Shown here: positions 47,563-55,959 of the stretch, one piece after another | How the letters are laid out: every line of letters starts with the position of its first letter | Numbering within the stretch: position 1 is the first letter of the stretch | Source of the DNA: Lentibacillus sediminis | GTDB lineage: Bacteria; Bacillota; Bacilli; Bacillales; Amphibacillaceae | DNA length: 64,000 bases | Assembly (NCBI RefSeq): GCF_002763455.1 | Contig: NZ_NIXK01000008.1 | Coordinates: 62,001 to 126,000, forward strand | Reading direction: 5' to 3' | The notes under the pieces: generated by a model | What the model was told of the DNA's origin: nothing | The model's database searches: none | The model's input: the letters and a program-made list of their open reading frames with translations, nothing else | Made by a program: the position numbers and the translations under genes

Positions 47563-48873
47563 TTAATCCTCCATCCGAAACTGCTGAAAAATCGTATCAC
47601 GTTTGTTTGGATATACCTCACGACCAGCAACCGAATTAATGATCTGAATGTTTCTTATCACCGACAAGCCCAGATTTGTGGCGGATGTTCCATGGGAATG
47701 CTCCAAATTCGTCAGGGTGAAAAAATGATGATCTCGCTGCTCTTTAAAGACGAGTTGATGATCTCTGGTGACTTTGTAACGTTTGTCGTCCTCCCACTCA
47801 ATTTTGTCCCCGAACCTATCATAGAACCAGTCAGGAATATGAGGTTTATACCCTGTTGCCAGGATTACCTTATTTGTCTCATAATCAAAGGAATTTTCTT
47901 TTTGCCATTGATGACAGCGAAGGACATACTTGCCGTTCTCTTTCTTAAGATCTCTTACTTCTGTATTCGGCTGGATCGTCACCGGCTGCCTCTTTTCACC
48001 AATTGTTTTATGGTAAAGAACCTTATATAATTCCCTTAGAGTATTTGGATTGATCCCTTTTCTTAACGTCCCCAAGGTGTCCAATGTGTCATTGCGCTCC
48101 TGAAAGTTAAGGGAATGAAAATAATCCACAAAGTCAGGTGAGAAATATTCCAGGCCAAACTCTCCCTTCTCCAGCTGAAACAGCCCGCTGGAACGGGTGA
48201 ACAATGACAGGTGAAATTCTTTATTTTCCTGTTCCTTCAAAAGATCAAGGAGCACTTCTATTGCACTCTGGCCGGATCCCACGATCGTAATATGGGGAGA
48301 ATGCACTAACTTTTCCTTTTCAAACATGTATCGGCTCGTATGCAGCACATCCTCCTCCGGCTGGCCTTTCATCGTATCCAGCACCAGAGGGTTACTGCCA
48401 GTTCCCATCGATATGTGTTTGGCAAAATAGGAGCTTCGTTTTTCGGTCGCGACCTCTTCTACGACCACCTCATAGTGCGGAACATCAGCTTCTTGATGAT
48501 CAATCACATCCACTACTTCATACCCGAAGTGCAGCTTTTCCAACTGTCCAACAACCCATTGCAAATAATCATTATATTCCTGGCGCGGTGCCTCAAATTT
48601 GCTGAGGAAATAGAACTGATGCAAGCGGTTATGTTCATGTAAATAATTGATGTAGGTGAATTTGCTTGTTGGATCGGCAAATGTAACGAGATCCGCCAAG
48701 TAGGGGATGGTCAAGTCCATCCGCTCAATCAGCATCCCGGGGTGCCATTCAAATTTTGGTGTCTTATCGAAAAACACCCCTTCCAGTTCGGGTGTATTCT
48801 CGAGAAGAGCCGCCATGCCGAGATTGTAAGGACCTATGCCAATTCCAATAATATCGTGCAATTCGCGCGACAT
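47563..48873 (-). CDS. Lysine/ornithine N-monooxygenase-like flavoenzyme
   Basis: A 436-residue FAD/NADPH enzyme of the IucD/SidA/PvdA class. FAD loop GIGIGPYNLGMAAL, NADPH loop ITIVGSGQSAIEVLLDLL, and ILATGYKPHIPDW. Such enzymes N-hydroxylate the side chain of lysine or ornithine for hydroxamate siderophores. The closest remembered match is lysine 6-monooxygenase. No siderophore synthetase, transporter or Fur box is seen nearby, so the pathway is unclear. The frame opens at 48918; ATG 48873 fits the FAD-domain start. Confidence 0.87.
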   Translation of the reverse strand: MSRELHDIIGIGIGPYNLGMAALLENTPELEGVFFDKTPKFEWHPGMLIERMDLTIPYLADLVTFADPTSKFTYINYLHEHNRLHQFYFLSKFEAPRQEYNDYLQWVVGQLEKLHFGYEVVDVIDHQEADVPHYEVVVEEVATEKRSSYFAKHISMGTGSNPLVLDTMKGQPEEDVLHTSRYMFEKEKLVHSPHITIVGSGQSAIEVLLDLLKEQENKEFHLSLFTRSSGLFQLEKGEFGLEYFSPDFVDYFHSLNFQERNDTLDTLGTLRKGINPNTLRELYKVLYHKTIGEKRQPVTIQPNTEVRDLKKENGKYVLRCHQWQKENSFDYETNKVILATGYKPHIPDWFYDRFGDKIEWEDDKRYKVTRDHQLVFKEQRDHHFFTLTNLEHSHGTSATNLGLSVIRNIQIINSVAGREVYPNKRDTIFQQFRMED

Positions 48874-48999
48874 TTTTCCACTTCCCTCTATGGTTAGCTT
48901 TTTGCTTAATGTAACCATATTTTGCGGGTGCTATACTTTTGTGGGAAGTAGAGGTGCGGTTGCTTTACTTCATGGTTGTGACAGAAGAATCCGCATGCC

Positions 49000-49728
49000 C
49001 TAAGACATACGGTCCCCTTTCCTTTCACATGCTCGAACAAATCCCTGATAAATCGCTTCTGAAGCCTCATCACCTGCCAGCACCATCGCCTCCGGGTGCC
49101 ATTGCAGTCCCAAGGCAAATAGGTGGGTTTTGCTTTCGACTGCTTCCACTACTCCATCATTTGCTTTTCCGCTGATCTGAAAAGATTCGGAAACATCGCG
49201 GTTGGCCTGATGATGCAAGCTGTTTACTTTCAATGTCTCTGTCCCCGTCAGCTTGTGCAGCAGCGATCCCGGCAGAACATCCACATAATGGGATCCATGT
49301 TCCACCGGTGCTTTCTGTGTATGCTGCAGCAGATCGGAATCGATCTGCGCATATATGTCCTGATACATATCGCCTCCAGCAGCAATGTTCAGCGTCTGAG
49401 CCCCGCGGCAGACACCAAGGATCGGTTTGCCGTCTTCCAGCAGCCTTTTCATTAAGAAAATTTCCGAGTGGTCACGGGCAGGAATGATCGTGCCAAGATT
49501 AGGGTGCGGCTCTTCCCCGAAAAGCGTTGGGTCGATATCATAGCCCCCTGTAGCGTAGAGACCGTCGAGTTGCCTTGCAATCTGACCAACGTCTTCTTCT
49601 TTCAGTAAATAAGGCAGGATGACAGGCATGCCACCTGCCTGCAAAATGGCTTTAATATTCCGGTTCGTGACGAAGTATTGTGATTGATCGGTTTCCATCG
49701 ATGCGGTTACCCCGATAAGTGGTTTCAT
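49000..49728 (-). CDS. Class I glutamine amidotransferase, gamma-glutamyl-GABA hydrolase (PuuD)-like
   Basis: A 242-residue peptidase C26 protein. Nucleophile Cys107 in ILGVCRGAQTLN, catalytic His-Glu in LQWHPEAM, and GGYDIDPTLFGEEPHP as the family's substrate region. Related enzymes hydrolyse gamma-glutamyl amides. No polyamine genes are adjacent. GGAGGG lies 7 bp before ATG 49728; the stretch 48874-48999 is intergenic. Confidence 0.88.
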   Translation of the reverse strand: MKPLIGVTASMETDQSQYFVTNRNIKAILQAGGMPVILPYLLKEEDVGQIARQLDGLYATGGYDIDPTLFGEEPHPNLGTIIPARDHSEIFLMKRLLEDGKPILGVCRGAQTLNIAAGGDMYQDIYAQIDSDLLQHTQKAPVEHGSHYVDVLPGSLLHKLTGTETLKVNSLHHQANRDVSESFQISGKANDGVVEAVESKTHLFALGLQWHPEAMVLAGDEASEAIYQGFVRACERKGDRMS

Positions 49729-49808
49729 TCGTTCTCCCTCCTGATCCAGCTTATGAGCGGACGGTATTTTTGTTTAAGTCTACGTCAGATTCATCCAATC
49801 TGTCCAGA

Positions 49809-49847
49809 GGTGCCTGTCACTTCCCGAATTTTGTCGATTATCATAGG
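49809..49847. repeat. 39-bp dispersed repeat, copy 2
   Basis: GGTGCCTGTCACTTCCCGAA followed by TTTTGTCGATTATCATAGG, differing from 25587-25625 at two positions. It lies about 35 bp upstream of the probable -10 of the MFS gene. Confidence 0.88.
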
Positions 49848-49882
49848 CGGTGATACAAATCATTGGAAACGTGGTATAGTTG

Positions 49883-49888
49883 TATAAT
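49883..49888 (+). promoter_or_regulatory. -10 element of the MFS transporter gene
   Basis: TATAAT preceded by GTTG; the -35 region (TCATTG at 49860) is poor. It lies 51 bp before the chosen start. Confidence 0.45.
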
Positions 49889-49939
49889 GTGGCTTTCGTT
49901 TCAGAAATCACAACTGTCATGCAGTCAGGAGTGAAGCAC

Positions 49940-51112
49940 ATGGCAAAAGATGAATCTTTAATTCCATTAAAAATGCTATTGTTCTGTTTTCATGCATCAA
50001 ACACGATAATCCTCAGTTTTTTGCCTTTATATTTACAGTTTAAAGGACTGAGCGGGACTGAAATTGGCTGGGTACTGGCGATCGGTCCGTTTGCATCTAT
50101 CTTTGCGCAGCCGATTTTCGGATATTTGAGTGATAAATTTAAAACCGTAAAATGGGTTTTGTTCATTTGCATTATTGGTTTGATCATCGGAAGTACGCTC
50201 TTTTTCCAAATGAACACACTGGTTTCCATTATCCTGATGGGAGCGGTGTTTTACTTTTTCACTACGCCGATTGGAGCGCTTGGCGACAGCCTTGCCCAGC
50301 GGCGGGCGGATGATCTGAACGTTTCATTTGGCACGATTCGCACATGGGGTTCGATTGGATTTGCGACATCCGCCTTGATCGTGGGCGCGGGGCTGGATTA
50401 TTTTGGTGTGCAGTACATGATCGTTCCTTACCTGTTTTTCGGAGTCGCTGCACTGATTGTTTCACTTAAATTGAAAGATGTAAAAGTGGAATCCGAACCT
50501 GTTCAACTGCGTGATGTCAGTCAAATTATTAGGAACAAACCGTTTCTTATCTTTTTATTTCTGGTTCTCTTTGTCACGATTGGCCACCGTGCGAACGACA
50601 GTTATATCGGGCTTTATATTGAGCAGCTTGGCGGCAATGAGAGCCTTGTTGGGATTGCCTGGTTTGTCGGGGTGGCCACGGAGGCTGCTGTTTTCGCGTT
50701 TGCGGGCTTTTGGTTCCGGAAATTTCATCCGCTGATTTTCATTATTATTGCGGGGATATTGTTTACACTGAGATGGTTTTTATTTTCTGCGGCTGAGGAT
50801 CCGATGTTCATTATCGCGCTGCAGGTCTTGCACGGTCTGACATTCGGCGTGTTTTATCTGTCGGCATTCAGTTATATTACCCGGCTGATCCCAGCACTCC
50901 TGCAGTCGACCGGACATCTGGTGTTTTTCGCTACCTTTTTCGGGGTATCAGGTATTATCGGCTCGACGGTTGGCGGTGTGATCATGGATAACTTTGGCGG
51001 GGGCACGCTATACTTCGGCATGGGTTGTCTGGCGCTTGTTGGGACGGTTCTTATGACGCTTTATCATGTGTTGCCGTTTGGGAAGGAAGTAGGGGCACAG
51101 GAGCGGAGTTAG
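49940..51112 (+). CDS. MFS transporter (MFS_1-like, LacY/HcaT-type)
   Basis: A 390-residue protein with 12 hydrophobic segments. FGYLSDKFKTVKW after segment 2 is the MFS loop motif, and GALGDSLAQRRADDLNVSFG with IRTWGSIGFA is characteristic of the HcaT/YwbF sugar or aromatic-acid symporter group. The frame is open from 49880, but ATG 49940 has AGGAG 8 bp upstream. Substrate unknown. Confidence 0.88.
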   Translation: MAKDESLIPLKMLLFCFHASNTIILSFLPLYLQFKGLSGTEIGWVLAIGPFASIFAQPIFGYLSDKFKTVKWVLFICIIGLIIGSTLFFQMNTLVSIILMGAVFYFFTTPIGALGDSLAQRRADDLNVSFGTIRTWGSIGFATSALIVGAGLDYFGVQYMIVPYLFFGVAALIVSLKLKDVKVESEPVQLRDVSQIIRNKPFLIFLFLVLFVTIGHRANDSYIGLYIEQLGGNESLVGIAWFVGVATEAAVFAFAGFWFRKFHPLIFIIIAGILFTLRWFLFSAAEDPMFIIALQVLHGLTFGVFYLSAFSYITRLIPALLQSTGHLVFFATFFGVSGIIGSTVGGVIMDNFGGGTLYFGMGCLALVGTVLMTLYHVLPFGKEVGAQERS

Positions 51113-51222
51113 GGAGCGGGCAGCGGGGCCGACACTTTTCAGGCTGAGTTTTCATGAGTGGTATGGGTAATCTGCGGCATGATATAATTCCCGTTCAAAA
51201 GTTTTTTTAAATAGAATGTTTA

Positions 51223-51269
51223 AGATGTTTTCGCAGAGGTTATTTACTTTTGCAGGAACATCTTTTTTT
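51223..51269 (+). terminator. Possible terminator downstream of the MFS gene
   Basis: AGATGTT ... AACATCT followed by TTTTTTT, with a partly paired inner loop. It is 110 bp beyond the stop. I see no gene in 51113-51567. Confidence 0.6.
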
Positions 51270-51567
51270 CATTTTGCTTGTGCCATGTGTGTATACTTGC
51301 ATTGTAATATTTGTCATGCTCTCTTTTGATTAACCCTCTTGCCAGTATTTTGTAAGAAAATAATAATGCTGCAAAATAAAATGCCCTTTCTTCCCTTGCT
51401 CTTCTTCATAAGAAGTTTAAAACGCAATCCTTCCTATTTCAACTAAAAGTCGTATCTTTTGAATAAGAAATGTCAGCCCACTTATCTTTCATAAGGTAAT
51501 ATGTAAAATTAGAAAGCAGAAAACGTTGAAATACGATATTACCCAACACAGAAGCAGGAGGAATACT

Positions 51568-52419
51568 ATGGCGGATAATAACCAGGAATCTTCAAACCAA
51601 TCCAATAATGCAGAAAAGGAACCTGAAAGACAGTATTTCCTTCCGTCAGAGGTGATGCAGTCATTCGGCGCAAAAGGAAAAGAACATCTTGATAAAAATA
51701 TGCCATCCCAGTTCACTCTATCTTTAACAGCCGGTTCATTCATGACCTTTGGGGCCGTTTTTTCCGTGTTGCTTGCCATTGGTATTGATGCTAAAGGCAT
51801 AACCTTTCTGCTGGAAGGAATCGGGTTTGCAACAGGGTATCTTATGGTGTTTGTATCAGGAGCAGTTTTGTTTACTGAAGTGAATGTGCTTTTGCCCACC
51901 TATTATTTACAAAAGTCTTATTGGAGGAAATACAAATACGTCAAATTCTGGGCTGCCACCTATATCGGCAACATTGCAGGTGCATTGTTTGTTGCCCTAT
52001 TGATCATCAGTTCGAATTCCATGACGCCTGATTTCACAAAAGATCTTGAAACCCTTCTGGACAATAAAATGAAATTTGCCGAGCGAGGCTGGATTGGGTG
52101 GTTTCAGGTCGTTTTATCGGGTATCATCGCTAATTGGCTCATTGGTATGGCCGCTTTTCTAACAACATCCGCCAGAGATATGGTCGGCAAAATCCTGGGA
52201 ACAGCCTTACCTGTCATTCTTTTTGTAGCAGGTAACTTTCAGCACAGTGCCGCAAATATGGGTTATTTCAGCCTCGGTCTGTTCACCACTGACAACTATG
52301 CATGGCATGAATATTTATTGCTTAATTTAATCCCGGCAAGTATCGGCAATATCATTGGAGGAGCCATTTTCATCTCCTTGCTCTTTTCTTTCGCGTTTCG
52401 GAAAGAGATCCGAAAGTAA
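51568..52419 (+). CDS. Formate/nitrite transporter (FNT) family protein
   Basis: A 283-residue channel-type membrane protein. About 45 hydrophilic N-terminal residues (rich in Asn, Gln and Ser) precede six membrane segments. NWLIGMAAFLTTSARDMVGKI and FQHSAANMGYFSLGL correspond to the FNT pore region with its central His. It is the YrhG/YfdC-like branch, so formate, nitrite or hydrosulfide are possible ions. ATG 51568 has CAGGAGG 7 bp upstream; an earlier ATG at 51526 lacks one. Confidence 0.85.
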   Translation: MADNNQESSNQSNNAEKEPERQYFLPSEVMQSFGAKGKEHLDKNMPSQFTLSLTAGSFMTFGAVFSVLLAIGIDAKGITFLLEGIGFATGYLMVFVSGAVLFTEVNVLLPTYYLQKSYWRKYKYVKFWAATYIGNIAGALFVALLIISSNSMTPDFTKDLETLLDNKMKFAERGWIGWFQVVLSGIIANWLIGMAAFLTTSARDMVGKILGTALPVILFVAGNFQHSAANMGYFSLGLFTTDNYAWHEYLLLNLIPASIGNIIGGAIFISLLFSFAFRKEIRK

Positions 52420-52432
52420 AATGACCTTTGCT

Positions 52433-52475
52433 AAAGAGGCTTCCATCGAATATTTATTTGGTGGTATCCTCTTTT
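52433..52475. terminator. Probable terminator between the FNT gene and the small genes
   Basis: AAAGAGG paired with CCTCTTT, with a second inner pairing CCA/TGG, followed by TATAAT-rich sequence. It lies between converging genes. Confidence 0.5.
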
Positions 52476-52479
52476 ATAA

Positions 52480-52620
52480 TTATGATTTGTATTCGCTGTT
52501 TACCTCATGTATAAGTTTTTGAAAGTCTTCAATGTTTTCTATGTCTTCATTCTCCCTATTCACGTTAGAAGTGTTTAGTTGCTCAAGTATCTGTTTGTTT
52601 TCAAATATTACTTTAGCCAT
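52480..52620 (-). CDS. Small acidic protein of 46 residues, second gene of a pair
   Basis: Starts MAKVIFENKQILEQL and ends HEVNSEYKS, with a very polar middle (NVNRENEDIENIEDFQ). Its ATG 52620 overlaps the last codons and stop of the preceding small gene by 8 bp, indicating translational coupling. No membrane segment, cysteine or signal peptide. I do not recognise the family. Confidence 0.6.
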   Translation of the reverse strand: MAKVIFENKQILEQLNTSNVNRENEDIENIEDFQKLIHEVNSEYKS

Positions 52621-52765
52621 TTTTTTGGTCTTCACTGAAGCTGTTATAAAGTTTATTGAGATCTGAGTTATATTCTTCCCCTTCAATAGAAACAACAAAT
52701 GTATTGTTGTCTTTTTGTTTGGCTTCATATATTTCACCTGTCAGACCTTGCAATTGAATTTCCAT
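52613..52765 (-). CDS. Small protein of 50 residues, first gene of a pair
   Basis: Starts MEIQLQGLTGEIYEAK and contains FVVSIEGEEYNSDLNKLYNS. ATG 52765 has a perfect AAGGAGGT 7 bp upstream and a TATAAT 20 bp further, so it is very likely expressed. Acidic, with a predicted beta-rich first half. Family not recognised. It overlaps the next small gene. Confidence 0.68.
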   Translation of the reverse strand: MEIQLQGLTGEIYEAKQKDNNTFVVSIEGEEYNSDLNKLYNSFSEDQKNG

Positions 52766-52784
52766 ATTTAAAACCTCCTTGTAT

Positions 52785-52790
52785 ATTATA
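52785..52790 (-). promoter_or_regulatory. -10 element of the small-gene pair
   Basis: Read leftward: GTCCGCTATAATATAC. The hexamer is perfect; no strong -35 at 17 bp. Confidence 0.5.
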
Positions 52791-52834
52791 GCGGACTTTA
52801 TAACACATTTAATACAAGCGAAATGCCAATAGCA

Positions 52835-52868
52835 TAAAAAAAACTGCAGAGAAATCAATCCCCTGCAG
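52835..52868 (-). terminator. Terminator of the FMN reductase gene
   Basis: Read leftward: CTGCAG, 13-base loop, CTGCAG, TTTTTTTT, 21 bp beyond the stop. Confidence 0.8.
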
Positions 52869-52889
52869 CCTTTCATATTTCCTTATAAC

Positions 52890-53471
52890 TTACGCATTAA
52901 CTGCTTGCTCTTCTCTCACTGTTTTCAACGCACGGCTCCAGGCAATTACCTGATCCAGCATGGTGTTTGCATTAGATGCATGGTAATCAGCCGGCTTGAA
53001 CACAGAGAAATTTTCAAAATCTGTCATTAGCGAGAACGTCACAGCAGTCTGCACATCAGCTACTTGCAATTCACCGAAGATCAAACGCATATTTTCATGT
53101 GCACGGGTTCCGCCAAGGCTGCCATAGCCAACCAGCCCTGCTGCTTTATTCGCAACTTCAGGTTTTAAGTGATCCGTCGCATTCTTCAGCGCTGCGCCTA
53201 CGGAATGATTGTATTCCGGTGTAACAAAAACATAGCCGTCAAATGATGCCATTTTCTCTGACCAGTTTTTAGCAGCTGTTTCTGCTGTTTGTACTTGCTC
53301 TGCCGGCACCTTCGCACCCAATAAAGGCAGCGGATAATCGGCAAGATCGACAATCTCATATTCTACATCGGCATCGCCGCGTTTTTGTGCGAAATCATAC
53401 ATCCAATTCGTTACAGCTTCTGCATTGCGCCCTTCGCGGACACTTCCTAAGACAATCCCTATTTTCAACAT
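52890..53471 (-). CDS. NADPH-dependent FMN reductase family protein
   Basis: A 193-residue flavodoxin-fold oxidoreductase. FMN loop GSVREGRNAEAV at residues 9-20, VFVTPEYNHSVGAALKNATDH as the second FMN contact, and YGSLGGTRAHENMR. Relatives include azoreductases and quinone or chromate reductases; the substrate is not readable. CCAGGAGG lies 7 bp before the ATG. The gap 53472-53666 shows no gene. Confidence 0.92.
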   Translation of the reverse strand: MLKIGIVLGSVREGRNAEAVTNWMYDFAQKRGDADVEYEIVDLADYPLPLLGAKVPAEQVQTAETAAKNWSEKMASFDGYVFVTPEYNHSVGAALKNATDHLKPEVANKAAGLVGYGSLGGTRAHENMRLIFGELQVADVQTAVTFSLMTDFENFSVFKPADYHASNANTMLDQVIAWSRALKTVREEQAVNA

Positions 53472-53666
53472 CGTGTTCCCTCCTGGTGTTTTTCACTGAA
53501 TCTATTATCTTTAATTCAGTATTTGTTTATGCAACGATGTAATAATAGCACCTCACAAATCGGCTTGCAATGTTTATGCTCATTTTATATTACTTGGTTA
53601 CAAATAGTAATTTATTCTAGAAAAAATGCTGATGCGCTACTGTCTCACATCAGCTTTTTCCTCCGT

Positions 53667-55001
53667 TTAGCTCAAGAACATAATATACAACACGAAGATC
53701 ACAAACAGTCCGTACATAATCGGGTGGATCTCCTTTGCTCTCCCTTTTACCAGCATGGTGATTGGGTAAAAGATAAACCCGATGGCAATTCCTGTGGCAA
53801 TACTGTACGTCAGCGGCATCGCAAGGATCGTCAAAAATGCCGGGACCGCAATTTCAAATTGATCCCACTCGATGTTTTTCAAAGCGGAACACATCATGAC
53901 GCCGACAATAATCAATGCCGGGGCTGTTACTTGCGCTGTCACCACAGATAATAATGGAGAGAAAAACAGTGCCAGCAGGAAGAACCCTGCCGCTACAACA
54001 GCCGTGAAACCGCTTCGGCCGCCAACACCGACACCAGCGGTAGATTCGATATAAGAGGTGGTAGTTGAAGTACCTGCAACCGCACCGACCACTGTAGCAG
54101 TGGAATCTGCAAACAAAGCTTTTCCTGCGCGCGGCAATTTATTGTTTTTCACCAGCCCTGCCTGTGTAGCAACAGCGACCAGGGTTCCAGCCGTGTCAAA
54201 GAAATCAACAAATAAAAAGGTCAAAATCACAACAAGCATTTCAATCGTAAAAATTTCCCCAAAATGCGCGAACGCCTGACCGAAAGTCGGTGCTAGGCTC
54301 GGAACCTCTCCGACAATGCCGCCGATCCCTGCTGGAGGTTCAATCAGGCCAACCAGCATACCGGCAACCGCAGTAATGATCATTCCGTAAAAAATTCCCG
54401 CCTTAAGACCCATAGTCAGCAGTACAACAGAAACCACCAATCCAAATAAGGCGAGCAAGACTGTTGGGGAGGTCATATCACCAAGCGCCAGCAGTGTATC
54501 TGGATTTCCTACCACGATACCTGCACTCTGCAGTCCAATAAAGGCGATATAAAGGCCAATCCCCGCACCAACTGCCAGTTTCAGATTACCCGGGATCGCA
54601 TTAATAATTAATTCCCGAAGGCCGGTTAAGGTTAAAATAATAAATATAATTCCAGATACCAGCACGCCTGCCAATGCAGTTTCCCAGGGAATGCCATAGC
54701 CTAGGACCACGGTATAGGCGAAAAAGGCGTTAAGCCCCATTCCAGGTGCGAGAACAATTGGATATTTGGCAATTACCCCCATGAATAAGGAACCAACCGC
54801 TGCAGCAAGAGCAGTTGCTGTAAATACCGCCCCCTGGTCGATTCGCGTTACCCCTTCCGGCAGCTCCTCAACCGAGACAAGCGCAAGGGTTGCCGGGTTC
54901 ACAAACAGGATATACGCCATCGCGAGGAATGTTGTCAACCCTGCTAAAAATTCGGTTCTGTAGTTTGTTCCCAGTTCTTCAAAGTTAAAATATTTCTTCA
55001 T
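53667..55001 (-). CDS. pbuG: NCS2-family guanine/hypoxanthine permease
   Basis: A 444-residue AzgA-type purine permease with about 12 hydrophobic segments. Begins YFNFEELGTNYRTEFLAGLT, with AYILFVNPATL, LAPGMGLNAFFAY, FLFVDFFDTAGTLVAVA and GTSTTTSYIESTAGVGVGGR as family marks. The guanine-class riboswitch and PurR boxes upstream support purine uptake. PbuG is named from its place beside guaA as in B. subtilis; PbuO-like specificity cannot be excluded. Confidence 0.93.
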   Translation of the reverse strand: MKKYFNFEELGTNYRTEFLAGLTTFLAMAYILFVNPATLALVSVEELPEGVTRIDQGAVFTATALAAAVGSLFMGVIAKYPIVLAPGMGLNAFFAYTVVLGYGIPWETALAGVLVSGIIFIILTLTGLRELIINAIPGNLKLAVGAGIGLYIAFIGLQSAGIVVGNPDTLLALGDMTSPTVLLALFGLVVSVVLLTMGLKAGIFYGMIITAVAGMLVGLIEPPAGIGGIVGEVPSLAPTFGQAFAHFGEIFTIEMLVVILTFLFVDFFDTAGTLVAVATQAGLVKNNKLPRAGKALFADSTATVVGAVAGTSTTTSYIESTAGVGVGGRSGFTAVVAAGFFLLALFFSPLLSVVTAQVTAPALIIVGVMMCSALKNIEWDQFEIAVPAFLTILAMPLTYSIATGIAIGFIFYPITMLVKGRAKEIHPIMYGLFVIFVLYIMFLS

Positions 55002-55039
55002 ACCGCTTCCCCTTATCTTTTGGTTTTTTAAATAAATGC

Positions 55040-55067
55040 AAAAAACGCCCTGGCCGGAACCAGAGCG
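55040..55067 (-). terminator. Riboswitch-controlled terminator upstream of pbuG
   Basis: Read leftward: CGCTCTGG, loop TTCCGG, CCAGGGCG, TTTTTT. It lies 39 bp before the pbuG start. Confidence 0.88.
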
Positions 55068-55152
55068 CTACCTTTACGAGACAAGAAAAAGCAAAAACGA
55101 AGAAACGGGCATCTATACGGACTTGTTCCCCGTTTTATCTGCTAATTCAGCC

Positions 55153-55218
55153 TGCGTAGTCAGACCATTTACGGCGGTCTGGTAGAAACTCTGGGCCATA
55201 TTCCCGAAATTATACGCA
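55153..55218 (-). ncRNA. Purine riboswitch aptamer, guanine class, pbuG
   Basis: Read leftward: TGCGTATAATTTCGGGAATA, TGGCCC, GTTTCTACC, AGACCGCCGTAAATGGTCT, GACTACGCA. The discriminator is C (GACTACG), so guanine or hypoxanthine. P1 pairs TGCGTA with TACGCA. Confidence 0.95.
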
Positions 55219-55239
55219 AAAATATGAAGTTCTAAGTTT

Positions 55240-55268
55240 ATCATACTATGATTGGTGAAAAAGTTCAA
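55240..55268 (-). promoter_or_regulatory. SigA promoter of pbuG
   Basis: Read leftward: TTGAAC (55263-55268), 17-bp spacer, TATGAT (55240-55245). Confidence 0.8.
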
Positions 55269-55269
55269 C

Positions 55270-55313
55270 AAAAACGAACGATAAAAAGTTATTTTTATTT
55301 ATTGTCCGTTTTT
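55270..55313. promoter_or_regulatory. PurR operator (paired PurBoxes) of pbuG
   Basis: Plus-strand AAAAACGAACGAT at 55270-55282 and minus-strand AAAAACGGACAAT at 55301-55313, an inverted pair 18 bp apart, the same spacing as in the pur operon. Each box has two deviations from AWWWCCGAACWWT. Confidence 0.78.
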
Positions 55314-55397
55314 AATAGATATTAAGATCAATATTTATTAAACAGGAGCCTTGCAGTAACCTTAGCTTACAATTGCAGGGAGTGGCTGGACCCCTGC

Positions 55398-55919
55398 CTA
55401 TTTTGGGATATTCTTATAGGCCAACTTCATAATAATATCCTTATGCTGCGGATATTTGTGTAAAAGATTGTCCTGTGTAAACAATTCAAAGTCCTTAAAG
55501 TCAAAACCTGGAGAAACCATACACCCAACTAAAGAGCATGTATCTTTCTCTGTAACTGACGAGCCAAAGATTGAATTTTTACGAACTAAAGCTTGAGGAA
55601 CTTCTCCTTTTTCCAGATTACTCCCTAATTTCATTTCATGATATTGCCCATCTTCATTGATGACATGAATGGTTAAAGGACTTCCGCCGTGATAATACCA
55701 TAATTCATCAGATTTTAAGCGATGAAAGTGGGATACATCATTAGACGTTAACAGGAAGTAAATACTCGAATAAAGTTTTCGCTGGCCGTCAAAATTCACA
55801 TTTAATTCTCTGTCAGAAATCCGTTCTTCAGATTCAAATGTTTCTTTGTAATATCCCCCTTCTGGATGCGGAATTAGCCCAAGTTTTGATACCCAGTATT
55901 GTAATTCATTTATTTTCAT
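55398..55919 (-). CDS. Cupin_5 (DUF985) family protein
   Basis: A 173-residue single-domain cupin. IPHPEGGYYKETFES near residue 18, SSIYFLLTSNDVSHFHRL, WYYHGGSPLTIHVI and CSLVGCMVSPGFDFKDFEL are the DUF985 marks, with His and Glu that could bind a metal or sugar nucleotide. Function unknown. The frame is open to 56003; ATG 55919 is preceded only by a weak GGAAG. It follows guaA by 40 bp and may be cotranscribed. Confidence 0.85.
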   Translation of the reverse strand: MKINELQYWVSKLGLIPHPEGGYYKETFESEERISDRELNVNFDGQRKLYSSIYFLLTSNDVSHFHRLKSDELWYYHGGSPLTIHVINEDGQYHEMKLGSNLEKGEVPQALVRKNSIFGSSVTEKDTCSLVGCMVSPGFDFKDFELFTQDNLLHKYPQHKDIIMKLAYKNIPK

Positions 55920-55959
55920 GGTGAAATTCTTCCGCCCTTCCGTGGATAAAGTTAAGTCA

